From assembly GCA_947184155.2 (NCBI GenBank), contig CAMXCT020006334.1, positions 787,580 to 851,579 on the forward strand: a stretch of 64,000 bases of DNA, in the 5' to 3' direction. The stretch comes from Cladocopium goreaui. Taxonomy: Eukaryota; Sar; Dinophyceae; Suessiales; Symbiodiniaceae. How positions within the stretch are numbered: position 1 is the first letter of the stretch; each line of letters begins with the position of its first letter. Below the pieces are notes generated by a model. That model was not told the origin of the DNA. It made no database searches and was given only the letters and a program-made list of their open reading frames with translations. Shown here piece after piece: positions 30,401-41,057 of the stretch. Position numbers and translations under genes: made by a program.

Positions 30401-30410
30401 AAGGCTCTCA

Positions 30411-31076
30411 AAATTATCAGAATTAACCGGAACAAAATGGTACCTAAAGGTCTCTCGATCATATATATATACTGTATATATATACTATATACATATCATT
30501 GTATATTATCAGTTCAAAAACAACAAGTTCAAACTGTTGTTGACTACTGCTTTAGCTCGGTGAGCTAAATCAGTGAGTGACTGTATCGCATCGTTCTTGG
30601 GTATTTCACGTACCCTCCAAAAGAGTAACATAGATGGTGAAAATCCGTGAAAATCCAAGATGAAAGTAGATTATGTTTGAATGGGAAACAACCATAGATT
30701 TCCATAGTGTGTTTCGTATGTTTACTGGAAGGTACTCAGTTGTAGTCGCTTTGCTACAATCCTACAACTAGTCACTTCCGTGATCAAATATAATAGCTGG
30801 ATCTGGCTGGGTGTCGGATGGTTCTCAACCATCAAAGCCAGATATCTCACTGATATATCCTGATATCCCAGTGATGTTTGATGTTTGATGCATACTGAAC
30901 TCCAGTCGTTTGAATCCAGAAAAGCCGCTTAAATTCAGTGTTTTGCTGGCACCTTTTCCTTGGAACAGGTGGGCAGCCGGCATTGGTTGCTTTCAGCCAT
31001 TGGGCCCAATCTAAGCAACCATCATTCAATGGCCATTTCAGGAACCTAAATTGGAGGTACCTAACATACATAAGGC
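30411..31076. other. Mostly non-coding; degenerate family A relative
   Basis: (TA)n near 30455-30500. At 30611-30735 GTACCCTCC...GTTTACTGGAAGGTAC resembles a diverged family A element. An island at 30900-31020 is open on both strands (minus: LDWAQWLKATNAGCPPVPRK; plus: FSVLLAPFPWNRWAAGIG), so no call is made. Confidence 0.45.
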
Positions 31077-31310
31077 CTATGTAAGGGCTATGTAAGGGGA
31101 TATACCCCCACAATATGGCCTTATATGGTACAGTACCTCCATTTTGGGATCCTGGAATAATAATATTCCATCATCAAGATTCAAATTTCTGTTCTGCCTG
31201 AAAGTATGACTCAATGGACCCGTACCGTGAATCTGTTTTTTTGCAATGACCGACGACTCGTCGTGAGTCGTGATGGTTAGGGGGCCATCCCCAAATGCTT
31301 GGTGAATCAT
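31077..31310 (-). CDS. Possible minus-strand exon
   Basis: Reads MIHQAFGDGPLTITTHDES, then VIAKKQIHGTGPLSHTFR, then NLNLDDGILLFQDPKMEV. Uninterrupted for 77 codons but without strong GC3 bias. Confidence 0.35.
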   Translation of the reverse strand: MIHQAFGDGPLTITTHDESSVIAKKQIHGTGPLSHTFRQNRNLNLDDGILLFQDPKMEVLYHIRPYCGGISPYIALT

Positions 31311-31641
31311 TGTCAGCCAGATGAGTGAGGCAAATGTTTCAGTTTTGAGTGCCCATGGTACCCTGTTTACCCTGTTTGGTTTGGTGGTGTCAAAAGCAGT
31401 TGGACCATCAATGTATTTTTGATATCCCTATTTGATCTTATTTGTTTCGCCTATATCTCCATGCATATTGCCACTCTGTTCCCATGTTTCTCACTCAAAC
31501 AACATATTCAAACACACATTGTTTGTTGCTCAAGCCTCCGCTTCTGTGTTCAATTCCCCTTGTTTCTTGATTTAATCACCGTTTCTCCATTTGTACTTGT
31601 TAAATGGCCATGAGATACATATATAATCATATACATATATA

Positions 31642-31722
31642 TTCTTGAATGGAGTCACCATCCAGCGGTTGCTGAAGGAACGCGACATCGAAGACTCAGT
31701 CATCGTGGAGGCGGCTGGATGA
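31642..31722 (+). CDS. Short terminal exon
   Basis: Reads FLNGVTIQRLLKERDIEDSV, then IVEAAG and TGA. High third-position GC in AT-rich surroundings. Function unknown. Confidence 0.45.
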   Translation, partial: FLNGVTIQRLLKERDIEDSVIVEAAG

Positions 31723-31729
31723 ATCAACG

Positions 31730-32570
31730 CAGGATGGGAAAATGGTGGTTTGATTTTTAAAAAACAACGGGGAAACATGATGGTCAAAAGAACAGCACTT
31801 GGGGAGTCATGAGGTTTAACCAACAAAATCTCGGGACTCTGTCAATTTTACTGCTTCAACGTGTTGCCAGCAGGCCAGTTGGGTGGGAGTATAGCAGGCT
31901 GTCTAAGGTTCGCCATGGATTTGTTCAGCAAATTAGGTGATTTCAGGGAACTTGTTATACCAGAACCAAATGGATTTAGAAGTATTGTATTGAACCAACA
32001 AATTGTACTGCTGGAAATTTCATCTTAAGATTCCACTTGAACGCAGTCCTCTCCAACCGGAGGACATCCGTCTTTTGAAGGGTTGACGGGTTGCCCTTAT
32101 CGAGTCTCCCAATTCGATGGGATTTTGTCGGGCATGGTCAGTGGGAGTTCGGTCGGAGTTTCATCGTGATTCATCAGCCATTATCTGGGTTTTGTGTTCG
32201 AGGCCCCAAGTTCCAAAGCAAATTGTTTTTTTGGGTACCCTAACCGAAGAAAGTCATACCCTTTGGAAAACCAACACAGCTTTTTATGGAAAATCCGCCA
32301 TTTTTGACTAGCTGAATAATTCATTTTATCTATGTCAATGGTATTTTAACGGACCATCTATACCAGATCAAATTGTTAAATAATCAGATGGATCCAGATT
32401 TGATCCAATTGGCATAATTAACATTAGTTAACTGCATAGATTCACCAATCCTATAGATTAACAGCTATGTGTGCCAATTAACTGGTTGAAAAATACACTG
32501 ATTAACTCTATGGATTCTATAGATATCTATAGATTAACACTGGTTAACTATATAAAACAGGTATTTTTTC
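31730..32570. other. No well-supported gene; decayed family A relative
   Basis: 32258-32391 (TACCCTTTGGAAAACCAACA...TTAAATAATCAGATGG) looks like a strongly diverged family A element. No exon with splice pair seen. Confidence 0.4.
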
Positions 32571-32587
32571 TGTATCGATGCACCAGC

Positions 32588-32735
32588 AGAGGACCGCCTC
32601 ACCGCACCAATCGCCGAAGTCGTCGACTCCAGGCCGTAGCCAATGGCGCAGATCCCAACGCCCGCGAAAAGGAGGCGCAGCCGATGGCCATCGATGGCCC
32701 TGGGGAGCTTGAGAATGGAAACGGGAAGATGGCCA
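32588..32735 (+). CDS. Exon, possible ankyrin-like fragment
   Basis: After CACCAGCAG the GC3-rich frame reads RGPPHRTNRRSRRLQAVAN, then GADPNAREKEAQPMAIDG, then PGELENGNGKM. GADPNAR resembles the ankyrin GADVNAxD core, but only one partial repeat is visible, so the domain call is weak. Confidence 0.5.
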
Positions 32736-32871
32736 TAGATCATGGAAACATATCAGTAAATATATATGTATATAATTATATGTATATATATATATGAATA
32801 GAAATAAATGTAAATAAATACAAATGAGTTGAAATACGTATATATACGGTATAGATAGTTGCAGTTACCAA

Positions 32872-33010
32872 AGCAACGCTTCTTTTGTTCCATGGTCCAC
32901 CTGAAGTCGGTGCAGGACGAAGAGGAGAGCTTGGGCCTGACTGGTTTGGCCTTGATCGTGCCTTGGAGATCACTCTGCCTGGCACTGCTGGGACCGAAAT
33001 CGGTGAAATC
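32872..33010. CDS. Exon-like island, strand unresolved
   Basis: Minus: TTTCCCAG acceptor and TTTG|GTAACT donor with DFTDFGPSSARQSDLQGT and FRWTMEQKKRCFG. Plus: TTGCAG acceptor and AAATCG|GTGAAA donor with HLKSVQDEEESLGLTGLAL. Both are GC3-rich with plausible splice sites. One strand must be wrong; I cannot tell which. Confidence 0.4.
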
Positions 33011-33011
33011 T

Positions 33012-33130
33012 GGGAAATCCCATGGGAAAAACATGGGAAAAACATGGGAAATACACCGAAAAACATGGGAAATACATGGAATAGACAGAAAACCATGGGA
33101 AATTCATGGAACATCTTTAGGAAATCCATG
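33012..33130. repeat. CATGGGAAA tandem repeat
   Basis: AAACATGGGAAATACA-type units repeated about eight times. Confidence 0.85.
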
Positions 33131-33589
33131 GAAACACTTAAAAATCATAGAGAAAGAAAGAAATCCATCAGTCCAGATGAGCAGCTCGGTGACAACCAGG
33201 GGATGAATCCTTAACCAATGGAAGCGTCATGTTTTTTCAAATCAAAAACACTTGAAGAGTCGGACCCTATCCCAGGTCACTACAAATTGATGATCATCAA
33301 TCGAATTGTAGTTCGATGAATCTCCACTGTAAATCCAAAACTTTCTAGAAACCAACAAATAGACACCAACTATATTATCACAGATAGTATTGTATTTTTT
33401 ATACATATTATTAGTCATAGAATATATATATATAGAACAAAATCTGAGTATGTCGTACTTATATTATACAAAAAGTATGCTATATATGTATATAATTCAT
33501 ATACATATATAATATAGCTATTATATATAATATATAGTATTGTAAAGCTTATACAATCATAGAATCATATGTAACGCAATCCAATATTA

Positions 33590-33795
33590 TATATATACAC
33601 ATAGTTGTTGTGTATATATATATATGAATATATATATATATATGTATGTATGTATATATATATATATGTATGTATATATGTATATATATATGTATGTATA
33701 TATGTATGTATATGTATATATATATGTATGTATATATGTATATATATGTATATATATATATATATATATCTACACATCATATATTATATATACAT
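33590..33795. repeat. TA/GTA microsatellite
   Basis: TATATATGTATGTATATATG-type repeat. The Tyr/Ile frames on both strands are artefacts. 33220-33590 is AT-rich with no gene. Confidence 0.95.
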
Positions 33796-33959
33796 CACGT
33801 TTATCCCATAGTGGGGGGCAGTTTCCTTTTTTGACAAAAACCATTACCAGTGTGACAACATGTTGAACATAAATGTATTGGTTGTTCTCGAATCCAGCGC
33901 GTGTTCTGTGGAGTCTGTGTGATGTTATCTCGACTTGCGCTTGCTCTGTTTTCAAGCAG

Positions 33960-34154
33960 CCAGCAGCTTATGTGTCCACCACCTCTTCGAGCTCCAAGAA
34001 GTTAAAGCCCAGCCAGAGTGTGGCCGCTTTCAAGGCATGCTTGATGAGGACGAACCTGGGGAATCCTCTACTGCCTAAGACAAAGGCAAGGGGAGAAATG
34101 GGCCTGCATGCGTGCAAACGGCCTAATCCCCCGACACATTTTACACCTCTATGA
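33960..34154 (+). CDS. Exon, Ser/Lys-rich
   Basis: After TTTTCAAGCAG the frame reads AAYVSTTSSSSKKLKPSQS, then VAAFKACLMRTNLGNPLL, then stop at 34154. Not recognised. The next exon lies 30 bp downstream in another frame. Confidence 0.45.
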   Translation, partial: PAAYVSTTSSSSKKLKPSQSVAAFKACLMRTNLGNPLLPKTKARGEMGLHACKRPNPPTHFTPL

Positions 34155-34184
34155 TTCGATGATGAGACTGCAAAGAGTGCCACT

Positions 34185-34442
34185 TTGACCAGAGACTTTC
34201 AATCATCGATCACCAATGCCCTCTTCGAGAAGAACGACAAAGGGTTGTTCAATGTGAATACCGGGCACAAAATGTGTGTCGAAGCCTTTGAGGCTTACCA
34301 GAAGCGGTTTGCAAGAGACGAGGAATGTAGTATGGCCAAAACCTTGGTCATGGGGTTCTACTTTCAAAAGTCAGAGCAGGCCCAGGCGTTGTGGACTTTT
34401 TGTGTTCATCATCCGCCAAAGCCTAGCGGTATCTATTTGTAA
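34185..34442 (+). CDS. Exon (unknown protein)
   Basis: Reads DFQSSITNALFEKNDKGLF, then NVNTGHKMCVEAFEAYQKR, FARDEECSMAKTLVMGFY, FQKSEQAQALWTF. Strongly coding-like. Possibly joined to the preceding Ser/Lys-rich exon. Confidence 0.6.
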   Translation: MTRDFQSSITNALFEKNDKGLFNVNTGHKMCVEAFEAYQKRFARDEECSMAKTLVMGFYFQKSEQAQALWTFCVHHPPKPSGIYL

Positions 34443-34668
34443 ATATGTATAGATACCTGCATGTATCCATACAGTTGGGTTGATTTGTATCTGGTTAGAT
34501 CAGACATGTTTGTTTAAGACGTTTATGCCACTATCCCCTGACCAATTGCCCAGGTCACGTGTGCCTTGAAAGATGGTGGGAACTGACCAAGAGGAAACCC
34601 TGACCAATGTGACAACAATTGACATTTTCACAGCATCTCAGTCTTTCCAAACATCACCATCGAGATAT

Positions 34669-34772
34669 ATCTGGTTGGTGGTTTGGAACATTTTTCTATT
34701 CAGTTGGGAATAATGATCCCAACTGACGAACTCATATTTTTCAGAGGGATAGGCATACCACCAACCAGATAT
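34669..34772. mobile_element. Inverted-repeat element family C
   Basis: ATCTGGTTGGTGGTTTGGAA and CATACCACCAACCAGATATT are inverse. The core CAGTTGGGAATAATGATCCC is shared with the 9.3 kb copy. Confidence 0.85.
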
Positions 34773-34889
34773 TATTATTAGCCATCATTAACCATCATTA
34801 ATTATTATGAACCATGGAAATCCCATAAAAAACTAGGGTTTGTTATACTTATCCCAAATTAATCATGTGAAATCCCGAATACACATGGA

Positions 34890-34990
34890 AAATCACCATA
34901 ACTATGGAAAGATCCACCATTTTATAGCTAGGTAAATCAACTATTTCTATGGTCACGTTCAATAGCTTACTGTTAGTTTACCAGAGGGTA
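34890..34990. mobile_element. Family A element, left end diverged
   Basis: Right end TTAGTTTACCAGAGGGTA intact; internal AACTATGGAAAGATCCACCA matches. The flanking 34780-35130 is rich in ACCATTAACCATCA repeats without genes. Confidence 0.7.
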
Positions 34991-35140
34991 TATTCCATCA
35001 ATCACCACTACTAACCATTACTGACAATCATTAACCATTGATAACCATCATTAACCATCACTAATCACAATTCACCATAGATTAACCATAGATTAACCAT
35101 AGATTAATCATATATTAACCATATTAACCATCATTAACCA

Positions 35141-35282
35141 TTGATGGTGTCTGGTGGTTGCATCCCCAAGGAACGAACGAGCTACCGGTCCTCTGAGGCG
35201 ATGAGCTACCGCTCCAGTGCCGCCTCGGTGACATCCAGCATCCACGCGCTCTTGGAGGCGCAAAAATCGTCGTGGGTTAATA
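35141..35282 (+). CDS. Exon, Ser-rich
   Basis: Reads SGGCIPKERTSYRSSEAMSY, then RSSAASVTSSIHALLEAQ, then KSSW. GC3 is very high, and SYRSSEAMSYRSSAA is an internal duplication. Function unknown. Confidence 0.55.
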
Positions 35283-35299
35283 TGACCTCGTATGAAAAT

Positions 35300-35950
35300 A
35301 ACATTTATATTATAGATGTATATGTATGTATATGTATTGTATGTATATATATATATTATACATATACACATTATATATAAATAGTTGATGTATACAGTTG
35401 ATGTATATATAGTTGTTATACCCTCTTAACTCAGTAAGTGGAGTTGATAAGTTGATAACCACATCTACCTGAAGCCTCAAATTGAGCAAAAAAAAGTGCT
35501 CGCTTTTTTTTTGCTCGTTTCTATGTTTTCTGCTCGTTTCCTAGGTCCCCAAAAAAAAGCGCTCGAGGTAACCAGGGTTCAACATAGGCACACATGCTGC
35601 CAGACCAAGACCCATATTGCACTTTTTTTTTCAGCGAAGCCATCTTTTTTTGGTCCATAGTCGCCTGTAATGGCTAAGACAAAGTGTTGTTGTTCTGATT
35701 GCTATGCCAAATGCATGACAGCGCCGGCTTACCCTGCAAACCTAAGATGGACGCAAAGATGTGTAAAGGTATGTAAAACATTCACAAGGCGTTTGCATCA
35801 ACCACATGAACATGCATAGGGGTTTCAAACATGCATGCATGCATGCATGCCAAGGCACCCTTCCTATCCAGTCTTCGTCTTGCCATGTTGCAAAACCTGG
35901 CTGTCAGCAACGGACACACACACATGCATAGATACCGATAAAAATTCACA
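35300..35950. other. No gene; poly-A/T with GCTCG repeats and TGCATGCA tract
   Basis: GCTCGTTTC and AAAAAGCGCTCG repeats at 35490-35575; a perfect ATGC tract at 35831-35850. This marks the start of the TGCATGCA-rich, minus-strand gene block. Confidence 0.6.
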
Positions 35951-35954
35951 GGCA

Positions 35955-36115
35955 AGCAACGGTTCGGGTTGAACACATATTCGGCGCCATTTTTGATTTG
36001 GTCATTGATGAACTCCCTAGGCTGAGGCAATTCAGCAAGTAAACTGAGTAAGTGGTTGGTCCAAAGCTGAAACAAACTTGGCTGCCACAGGCACTGTATT
36101 TCTTGTTGCATGTGC
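35955..36115 (-). CDS. Exon of minus-strand block
   Basis: Reads LLSLLAELPQPREFINDQIK, then NGAEYVFNPNRCLP, ending at TTGCCT|GTGAAT. Coding composition is good. Probably a late exon of the mobile-element-like gene whose core is at 37.4-38.2 kb. Confidence 0.55.
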
Positions 36116-36249
36116 AATTTCGGCTTGGTCTTGTAAAGTTTCCAGGAACGGGAAACACAGAAGTTGTTGAGAGCACTGATACCCTCCTAAGTACACAAGC
36201 ACATGTCATGTGCATGCATGGACGCGCTTGTACACAAAGCACCACTCAT

Positions 36250-36420
36250 AGCTTGGCTTGCATGCTGCCATGTTTCTGTGAACTGTTGGCAGCTCCGAAC
36301 ACATGTAACAGCCTGGCTTCTCAGTAGCCAAAGCCTTCTTGTTCCTAAAGTCGTGAAATACCGATCCACAGCTTGCAACGTCCAGCGTAGAAGTGCCAGA
36401 CCATCAGCAGGAGCTTTCTG
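36250..36420 (-). CDS. Exon of minus-strand block
   Basis: After CACGCTCAG the frame reads KAPADGLALLRWTLQAVDRY, then FTTLGTRRLWLLRSQAVT, then QFTETWQHASQAM. Helical. Frame differs from the island just upstream, consistent with an intron or frameshift between them. Confidence 0.5.
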
Positions 36421-36479
36421 AGCGTGGGGTTTGATGTTAAAGCATGGCAAAACAAAACTGAGACAGCAACATCGACTGT

Positions 36480-36640
36480 TTGCTTCCATTCATGCGTGTT
36501 TTTGAGCTCAGAATCATGGCCATCTCGGAGTTGCGACGTCACAACTGACAGCATCCACTGACATAGCACAGTGGTGTCATGGGCCTTTCCACACCCCCCT
36601 GGCCAACATTGAAGCCTAGGTTCAGCAGCCCCAACACAAG
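36480..36640 (-). CDS. Exon of minus-strand block
   Basis: Reads CVGAAEPRLQCWPGGCGKA, then HDTTVLCQWMLSVVTSQLR, then DGHDSELKNTHEWKQTVDV. Its open frame overlaps the following exon, so the 3' boundary is uncertain. Confidence 0.5.
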
Positions 36641-36714
36641 TCAGAGTGAAGTTGAGATGCCACATATATATCTTCAAATAAAAACATGGTCATGCATGCG
36701 TGCACAAACATGCA

Positions 36715-36865
36715 TGATTTAAAGCCAAAGCACGAAGACATTTTGAACGTCTTCAGCTCAAATTTCTTCAGGGTGGATTTTTTTCTCTCAGCCACGCACC
36801 AGTTGTGAAATGAATCATAGGCTGCAGCAAGCCGATCTTCATTTTTGCGACCAGCAAAAACATGC
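36715..36865 (-). CDS. Exon of minus-strand block, basic
   Basis: Reads WHVFAGRKNEDRLAAAYDSF, then HNWCVAERKKSTLKKFEL, then KTFKMSSCFGF. Lys-rich and helical. TGCATG repeats begin right after the likely donor. Confidence 0.55.
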
Positions 36866-36966
36866 CACCTGCATGCTAGAAGTACCTGGATATTCTTGCA
36901 TGCAAGTATGTCGACCATGCGTGCAAGTGAAAAGCAATAAAACAGCCATGAATGAAACAATATTGA

Positions 36967-37123
36967 TTAGACAAGGCACAATGCTTGAAGAACAAAATTC
37001 TCTGCCAACTCCATGGTGCCACGTGTGCATCTGGTCCGGAGGGCTCTCACAAGGGTGCCCTCCGGGGAGGGAATGTAAGCTGGGTGGTGGGTCTCGAACA
37101 GCAGAGGTCCAAGGCCTTTCTTG
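36967..37123 (-). CDS. Exon of minus-strand block
   Basis: In the best frame reads GKKGLGPLLFETHHPAYIPS, then PEGTLVRALRTRCTRGTME, then LAENFVLQALCLV and TAA at 36967-36969. Shorter than 60 codons; other frames here are decoys. Follows the 37.4 kb exon in gene order. Confidence 0.55.
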
Positions 37124-37446
37124 CCTCCAAGCAGCAGTGAGTTTCATGTCATACCAATCCTTGGATCACACCCCGTGCGTGCTTTTGAACATACTCACTT
37201 GCGCAAGTCAGCACAAACACTCGTGCAAGCTTATGAAATATAAAACCGCGACATGAATACCTAGCTCATCAAGTTGTCAAGGTTCACGGGAGGAACAGAA
37301 ATGACACTTCCGAGTGCTGGTGAACCCGCTCAGCAAAGCATGAGCTTTGCCTCAATGGCCGCATGCACGCAGCCCACACGCATGTGAACAGCTTTCTGTA
37401 CACACGCACACACACATATCCCAAGGCCAGCCCCCATTTTGCAAAC

Positions 37447-37532
37447 CAGATGCGGAGATACACCCAATCCCCTTTGACTCCAACTAGGACAATGAACAAC
37501 TTCATGGCCCTTCCATCATCAGTGTTGACCTC
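37447..37532 (-). CDS. Exon with VGVKGDW motif
   Basis: Reads VNTDDGRAMKLFIVLVGVK, then GDWVYLRI, ending near CATCTG|GTTTGC. From memory, G(V/C)KGDWxxLR follows GDEGRG in an abundant dinoflagellate mobile-element-like protein, and here it directly follows the GDEGRG exon in gene order. Confidence 0.6.
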
Positions 37533-37604
37533 GGTGGCCAACACACGCCCACATCAAAAATGCAGACCATGCATGAGATCGCATCATGTGCACATGCAGC
37601 ACGC

Positions 37605-38170
37605 TTAACCAGCCGACCGAGGAACTTCAAACCCATTCGAATAAAGATCGCGTAAGTCTTCAACCAGCGCATCTTGCAGAATCTGCACTGTCATGTCACC
37701 CTCGTAGAGCTCCCCGGGCATTATAGAATGCAAAAGCCGGCTATTAAAACTGTGACCTGCATGGCCATCTGGCAGTATAGCAGGCTGGACAGAAGTAGCC
37801 ATCACTGCTCGGCGTAACTTCCCACGCCCTTCATCTCCATGTATCATCACCGGGACGCAAAATTGCAGTTCACCAGCATGGTCTGTAAAGACTTTGTGGC
37901 CATCACCCCTGGCGGCTCTGAATTTAACCCAGAAGTCACGAAGCATAGAAGTCCACCTTTCAACTTGAGACAGCTTGTTCCCTCCAAGAAGTGGTTGTCC
38001 AGATGTCTTCTTGAAGACACATTCTAGCCAAGAGCTTGGAGGGAGGGTTGGCCATGGCATCATTACGTGCTCATTTCTCCATTTGACCGGGAGGTCCAAG
38101 TGCACAATCCGGACCGGAAGCGTCATGTTGAACTTAAAGATGAGCTTGTGAAGATTGCGCGACCAATTTT
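37605..38170 (-). CDS. Core exon of a second mobile-element-like gene
   Basis: About 190 codons open. Key parts: MTLPVRIVHLDLPVKWRNEH, LECVFKKTSGQPLLGGNKL, ERWTSMLRDFWVKFRAARG, VPVMIHGDEGRGKLRRAVM, SFNSRLLHSIMPGELYEGD and LVEDLRDLYSNGFEV. The HGDEGRGxLRRxV...SxQP...NSRLLHSxMP order resembles a family I recall from many dinoflagellate gene models; the role is unassigned, and transposition is my inference from copy number. It appears intact here, unlike the 26-28 kb element. Confidence 0.65.
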
Positions 38171-38569
38171 TTTGGCATGACCAACTCTTCATTTTGCTCA
38201 GCAGTTTGCTTCTGCCTCACTTGCAATCATACAATCATTTTCGAGAAGCCCGTCAACAAGTTAAAACATGTAGACAAGTGGCCACCGCAAGGTGTCCGCA
38301 AACGAGAAAACAATTGCCCCATTGATACCACATGTCTGGCAGAATCAGCCTCAAATATCGCGCCATGCATGTTGATATGCTCAATGCACAAAGCACACAA
38401 GAAACCTGTTGTCTTTCAACAAGAAACCCCGGTGTCAAAGCCTTCTAACATGGCATCCAACATAATGTGGTCCAAGTCATGCGTCGTCTCCTGTTTGCCA
38501 TGCGGAGTCGCCAAATCTATACCTCAAAGAGTTTGCACAGCCATACATGCCCCACCATGCATGAAATTG

Positions 38570-38715
38570 TGCAACGTATGCCAGGCCAAAATTAAAATCA
38601 AGCACGGGGTCCATCGTCACATTTGTCTTCTCGATGTCTTTTCCCCTCGGCGTTCTGCAGAGCAGTTTCCGGCTTTCTCTTTTTGGACCCCTTTGTAGGC
38701 CCAGCTTTGGAGCCT
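38570..38715 (-). CDS. Exon of minus-strand block, basic
   Basis: Reads APKLGLQRGPKRESRKLLCR, then TPRGKDIEKTNVTMDPVLD, then FNFGLAYVAQF. Upstream of the core exon in gene order. 38190-38570 holds only weaker frames. Confidence 0.5.
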
Positions 38716-38839
38716 TAGCACATGAGCATGCATGCATGCGTGAGCATGTGCACGTGTGTGTTTGTGTGTGTGTGCATATATTAATTATATATAACATATT
38801 CATGCCTATTGCCGCACCCCATGCATGACCATGCATGCA

Positions 38840-38985
38840 AGTTCTTGGCAAACGTGACATGAATGGACAAACTTGAAATAGTTGAAACCCACTCAGCTAG
38901 CATTAGCAGAATTGCTAAAAGCCACACCTGCACATGGTTCTGAATAGCCTGCAACAGAGATGGGTGCAGGCACCACGCATGCATG
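38840..38985 (-). CDS. Exon of minus-strand block, hydrophobic
   Basis: Reads HPSLLQAIQNHVQVWLLAIL, then LMLAEWVSTISSLSIHVT, then FAKNL. One possible membrane or buried helix. TGCATGCATG follows the donor side. Confidence 0.5.
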
Positions 38986-39111
38986 TGGACTTGCAAATGA
39001 TAAGTAAAACCAGAGAGCACCTTCAAGGTCATCCATGAGACCTGTCAGAACAAGTTTGAGCACATGCAAATCATGTGAAACATGCATGCAGCAAACCATC
39101 TCACAGACAGG

Positions 39112-39230
39112 GGGCAATCAATGTTGATAGTGCAAGACCCAACGACATGCAGTTTGTGCAACCTTTTGCTTGCTCCGTGCCGCGCAGTGTCGGTCAAAAT
39201 TGGCGCAGTGGACTCATGCATGCCAAACCA
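39112..39230 (-). CDS. Exon of minus-strand block
   Basis: Reads STAPILTDTARHGASKRLHK, then LHVVGSCTINIDCPLS, ending at CTGTCT|GTGAGA. Good coding composition. Confidence 0.55.
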
Positions 39231-39429
39231 TGCGGTCCCGAGTGCCATGAATGCTTTATGCATGTAGCAGGGATTCACATCACTTGCTTTTCTTTGCCTT
39301 TTTTGGCCTTACCAGAATGCGAAACTTTTTTGGCATACATAATCTTTCAAATACCTGTAATTACATATATATAGATATATGTATATATATATATATGTAT
39401 ATATAATATATATATATATATTAATGCTT

Positions 39430-39615
39430 GTCACTTGTCACGTGCCAAGGGCGGCACTTTGGTTCCACAGAGTCGTCCTCCGATTTGACATCTGCACCAT
39501 GATTCTCTTCCTTTTCCTTTTTGACTTTCTTCTTCTGTTTTGCCTTTTCTGCCCTCTCCGCTGCTTTGGCCGCTTTGGTCTCTTCACTTTCAGGAGGCTT
39601 CCAGCTCCTTACATG
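39430..39615 (-). CDS. Exon, Lys/Glu-rich coil
   Basis: Reads RSWKPPESEETKAAKAAERA, then EKAKQKKKVKKEKEENHG, then ADVKSEDDSVEPKCRPWH. Charged coil, possibly nuclear. A poly-TA tract (39365-39425) lies just 3' of it. Confidence 0.6.
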
Positions 39616-39784
39616 AGCTTGCAAAAACTCACATGCATGGAAAGCATGGAGGGTTGAGGGCCAGGCTTGGCACGAATCAAGTACAGGTTCATCTCGCAGT
39701 CAGCTTTGGACACTTCAATGAATCTTGCCAGGAGCACATCTTTGCTTTCCCTGGCAAGTGATTGTGGTAATTCATGAATGTTTC

Positions 39785-40005
39785 ACAGGTAAGCAAAACT
39801 GTTTAGCAATGGTTGCCAGGGTAACTTTGAAGGAACTGCAGCGACAGATGCAGCTTGCATTTCTATCAGCTTTGTATTCTCTGTGCTCATCACAGCCAAT
39901 GGCCGGGAGATGCCATTGTACAGCCTTAGCTTGTCAAGGTCACATTCGGGAACCCAAACACATGAACCGGAAAACCGCACAAGTGTGCACGCGGCATTGG
40001 GCCCC
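39785..40005 (-). CDS. Exon of minus-strand block
   Basis: Reads GPNAACTLVRFSGSCVWVPE, then CDLDKLRLYNGISRPLAV, MSTENTKLIEMQAASVAAV, PSKLPWQPLLNSFAYL. Uninterrupted and coding-like. Confidence 0.55.
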
Positions 40006-40069
40006 CCCACTCCTCACAACGCTTCGAGCCGTCCTTGTGGGGCTCCAACTTGTCCTGAGGCATATATAA

Positions 40070-40300
40070 TTAATATATATTCTTAGTTAAACTCTTGAGA
40101 TGTTGTCTTTTCTTTGAATATATGTCATCTCTGACAGATTCCAGAAACTGGCCTTGATTAGACTGGCCGAATCGATCTTCTTGCCCAAGGTCAACAAGAA
40201 CTGGGGCAGCACTTGGTATGGGTTGCATGTTTGAGACACAGTCGGAAATGGAGTTTTCTCCGGCGGTCCCTTCAACCTCAGCATGTGTGCATGCATGAAT
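40070..40300 (-). CDS. Exon ending in stop
   Basis: Reads NSISDCVSNMQPIPSAAPV, then LVDLGQEDRFGQSNQGQF, LESVRDDIYSKKRQHLKSL, TKNIY, stop. The stop may lie past an unseen donor rather than end the gene. Confidence 0.5.
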   Translation of the reverse strand: MHACTHAEVEGTAGENSISDCVSNMQPIPSAAPVLVDLGQEDRFGQSNQGQFLESVRDDIYSKKRQHLKSLTKNIY

Positions 40301-40418
40301 GCCTGAAAGTTTGCATCTTTGGTCAAAAATGTTACACAAGAAAAAACCTGTGCATGCACCCATCCATGCATGAACACACCTTTTTGATGAATGTCAGCTT
40401 TCATGTGGAAAACATCAC

Positions 40419-40547
40419 TCATGCGGGCATGCCTGAGCAACTCAAGTCAGGGCACTTGGGTGCCTCAGCCGGCGGGGTCATGGCCTCCAAAGCCCCCCTT
40501 GCTGGCTCAGCAAAATCTGGGCGATCCAATAGGGAACCAGAGCCATC
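40419..40547 (-). CDS. Exon of minus-strand block, acidic/Pro
   Basis: After TTTGACAG the frame reads DGSGSLLDRPDFAEPARGAL, then EAMTPPAEAPKCPDLSCSG, then MPA and TGA. Under 60 codons. Confidence 0.5.
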   Translation of the reverse strand, partial: DGSGSLLDRPDFAEPARGALEAMTPPAEAPKCPDLSCSGMPA

Positions 40548-40775
40548 CTGTCAAAGAAGTCAGGTTGCCAAGTAATATGGGCAGCTAACTTGCAGCATCA
40601 CCACACATGCATGCATGCAGCAAAAATTGAAAAGGCCTATATCGATCCAGTTTTACGACATAGCATATAATATATAATGGGTTTAGATACAATTATAATT
40701 CATTTTTTAAATATATAATATCTATCAGCCTCGGCTTTACAAATTGTTTTTTCTTTGTCAGTTTGGCTCTCCTCT

Positions 40776-41003
40776 CTAAGGCTGCCGTGCGGGTCTTACA
40801 GACGTCTGTTGCAACTTAAACTGTTTCCAGGCCTCGTAGTGGGTACCAGCACCTTGCGTAAACCTAGACCCGGTTTCATTGGTCTTTCTCAAGAGGTGTT
40901 CCACGTCAATGTCCACAAATTCTCCACCAGAGATCGGGTGTTTTATGATTTTGCCGTTGTCACGAGCCCACTTCCACGTGTTCTCGATCATGTCCTGGGC
41001 GAA
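40776..41003 (-). CDS. Exon, joins the 41058 exon in frame
   Basis: After GCCCAG the frame reads DMIENTWKWARDNGKIIKH, then PISGGEFVDIDVEHLLRK, then FTQGAGTHYEAWKQFKLQQ. The upstream exon ends YFWDD|GTCAGG and joins here in phase 0. Resembles, from memory, a recurrent dinoflagellate sequence with an ENxxxWAxxxG motif. Confidence 0.6.
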   Translation of the reverse strand, partial: FAQDMIENTWKWARDNGKIIKHPISGGEFVDIDVEHLLRKTNETGSRFTQGAGTHYEAWKQFKLQQTSVRPARQP

Positions 41004-41057
41004 CAGACTGAATGTGGACAAGTGTCATCCCTTTTAAAACTTTCACCTATTTGGTCC

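Noticed and set aside
33565-33866. Tyr/Ile/Met/Cys-rich proteins on both strands
   Set aside because: TA/GTA microsatellite translations.
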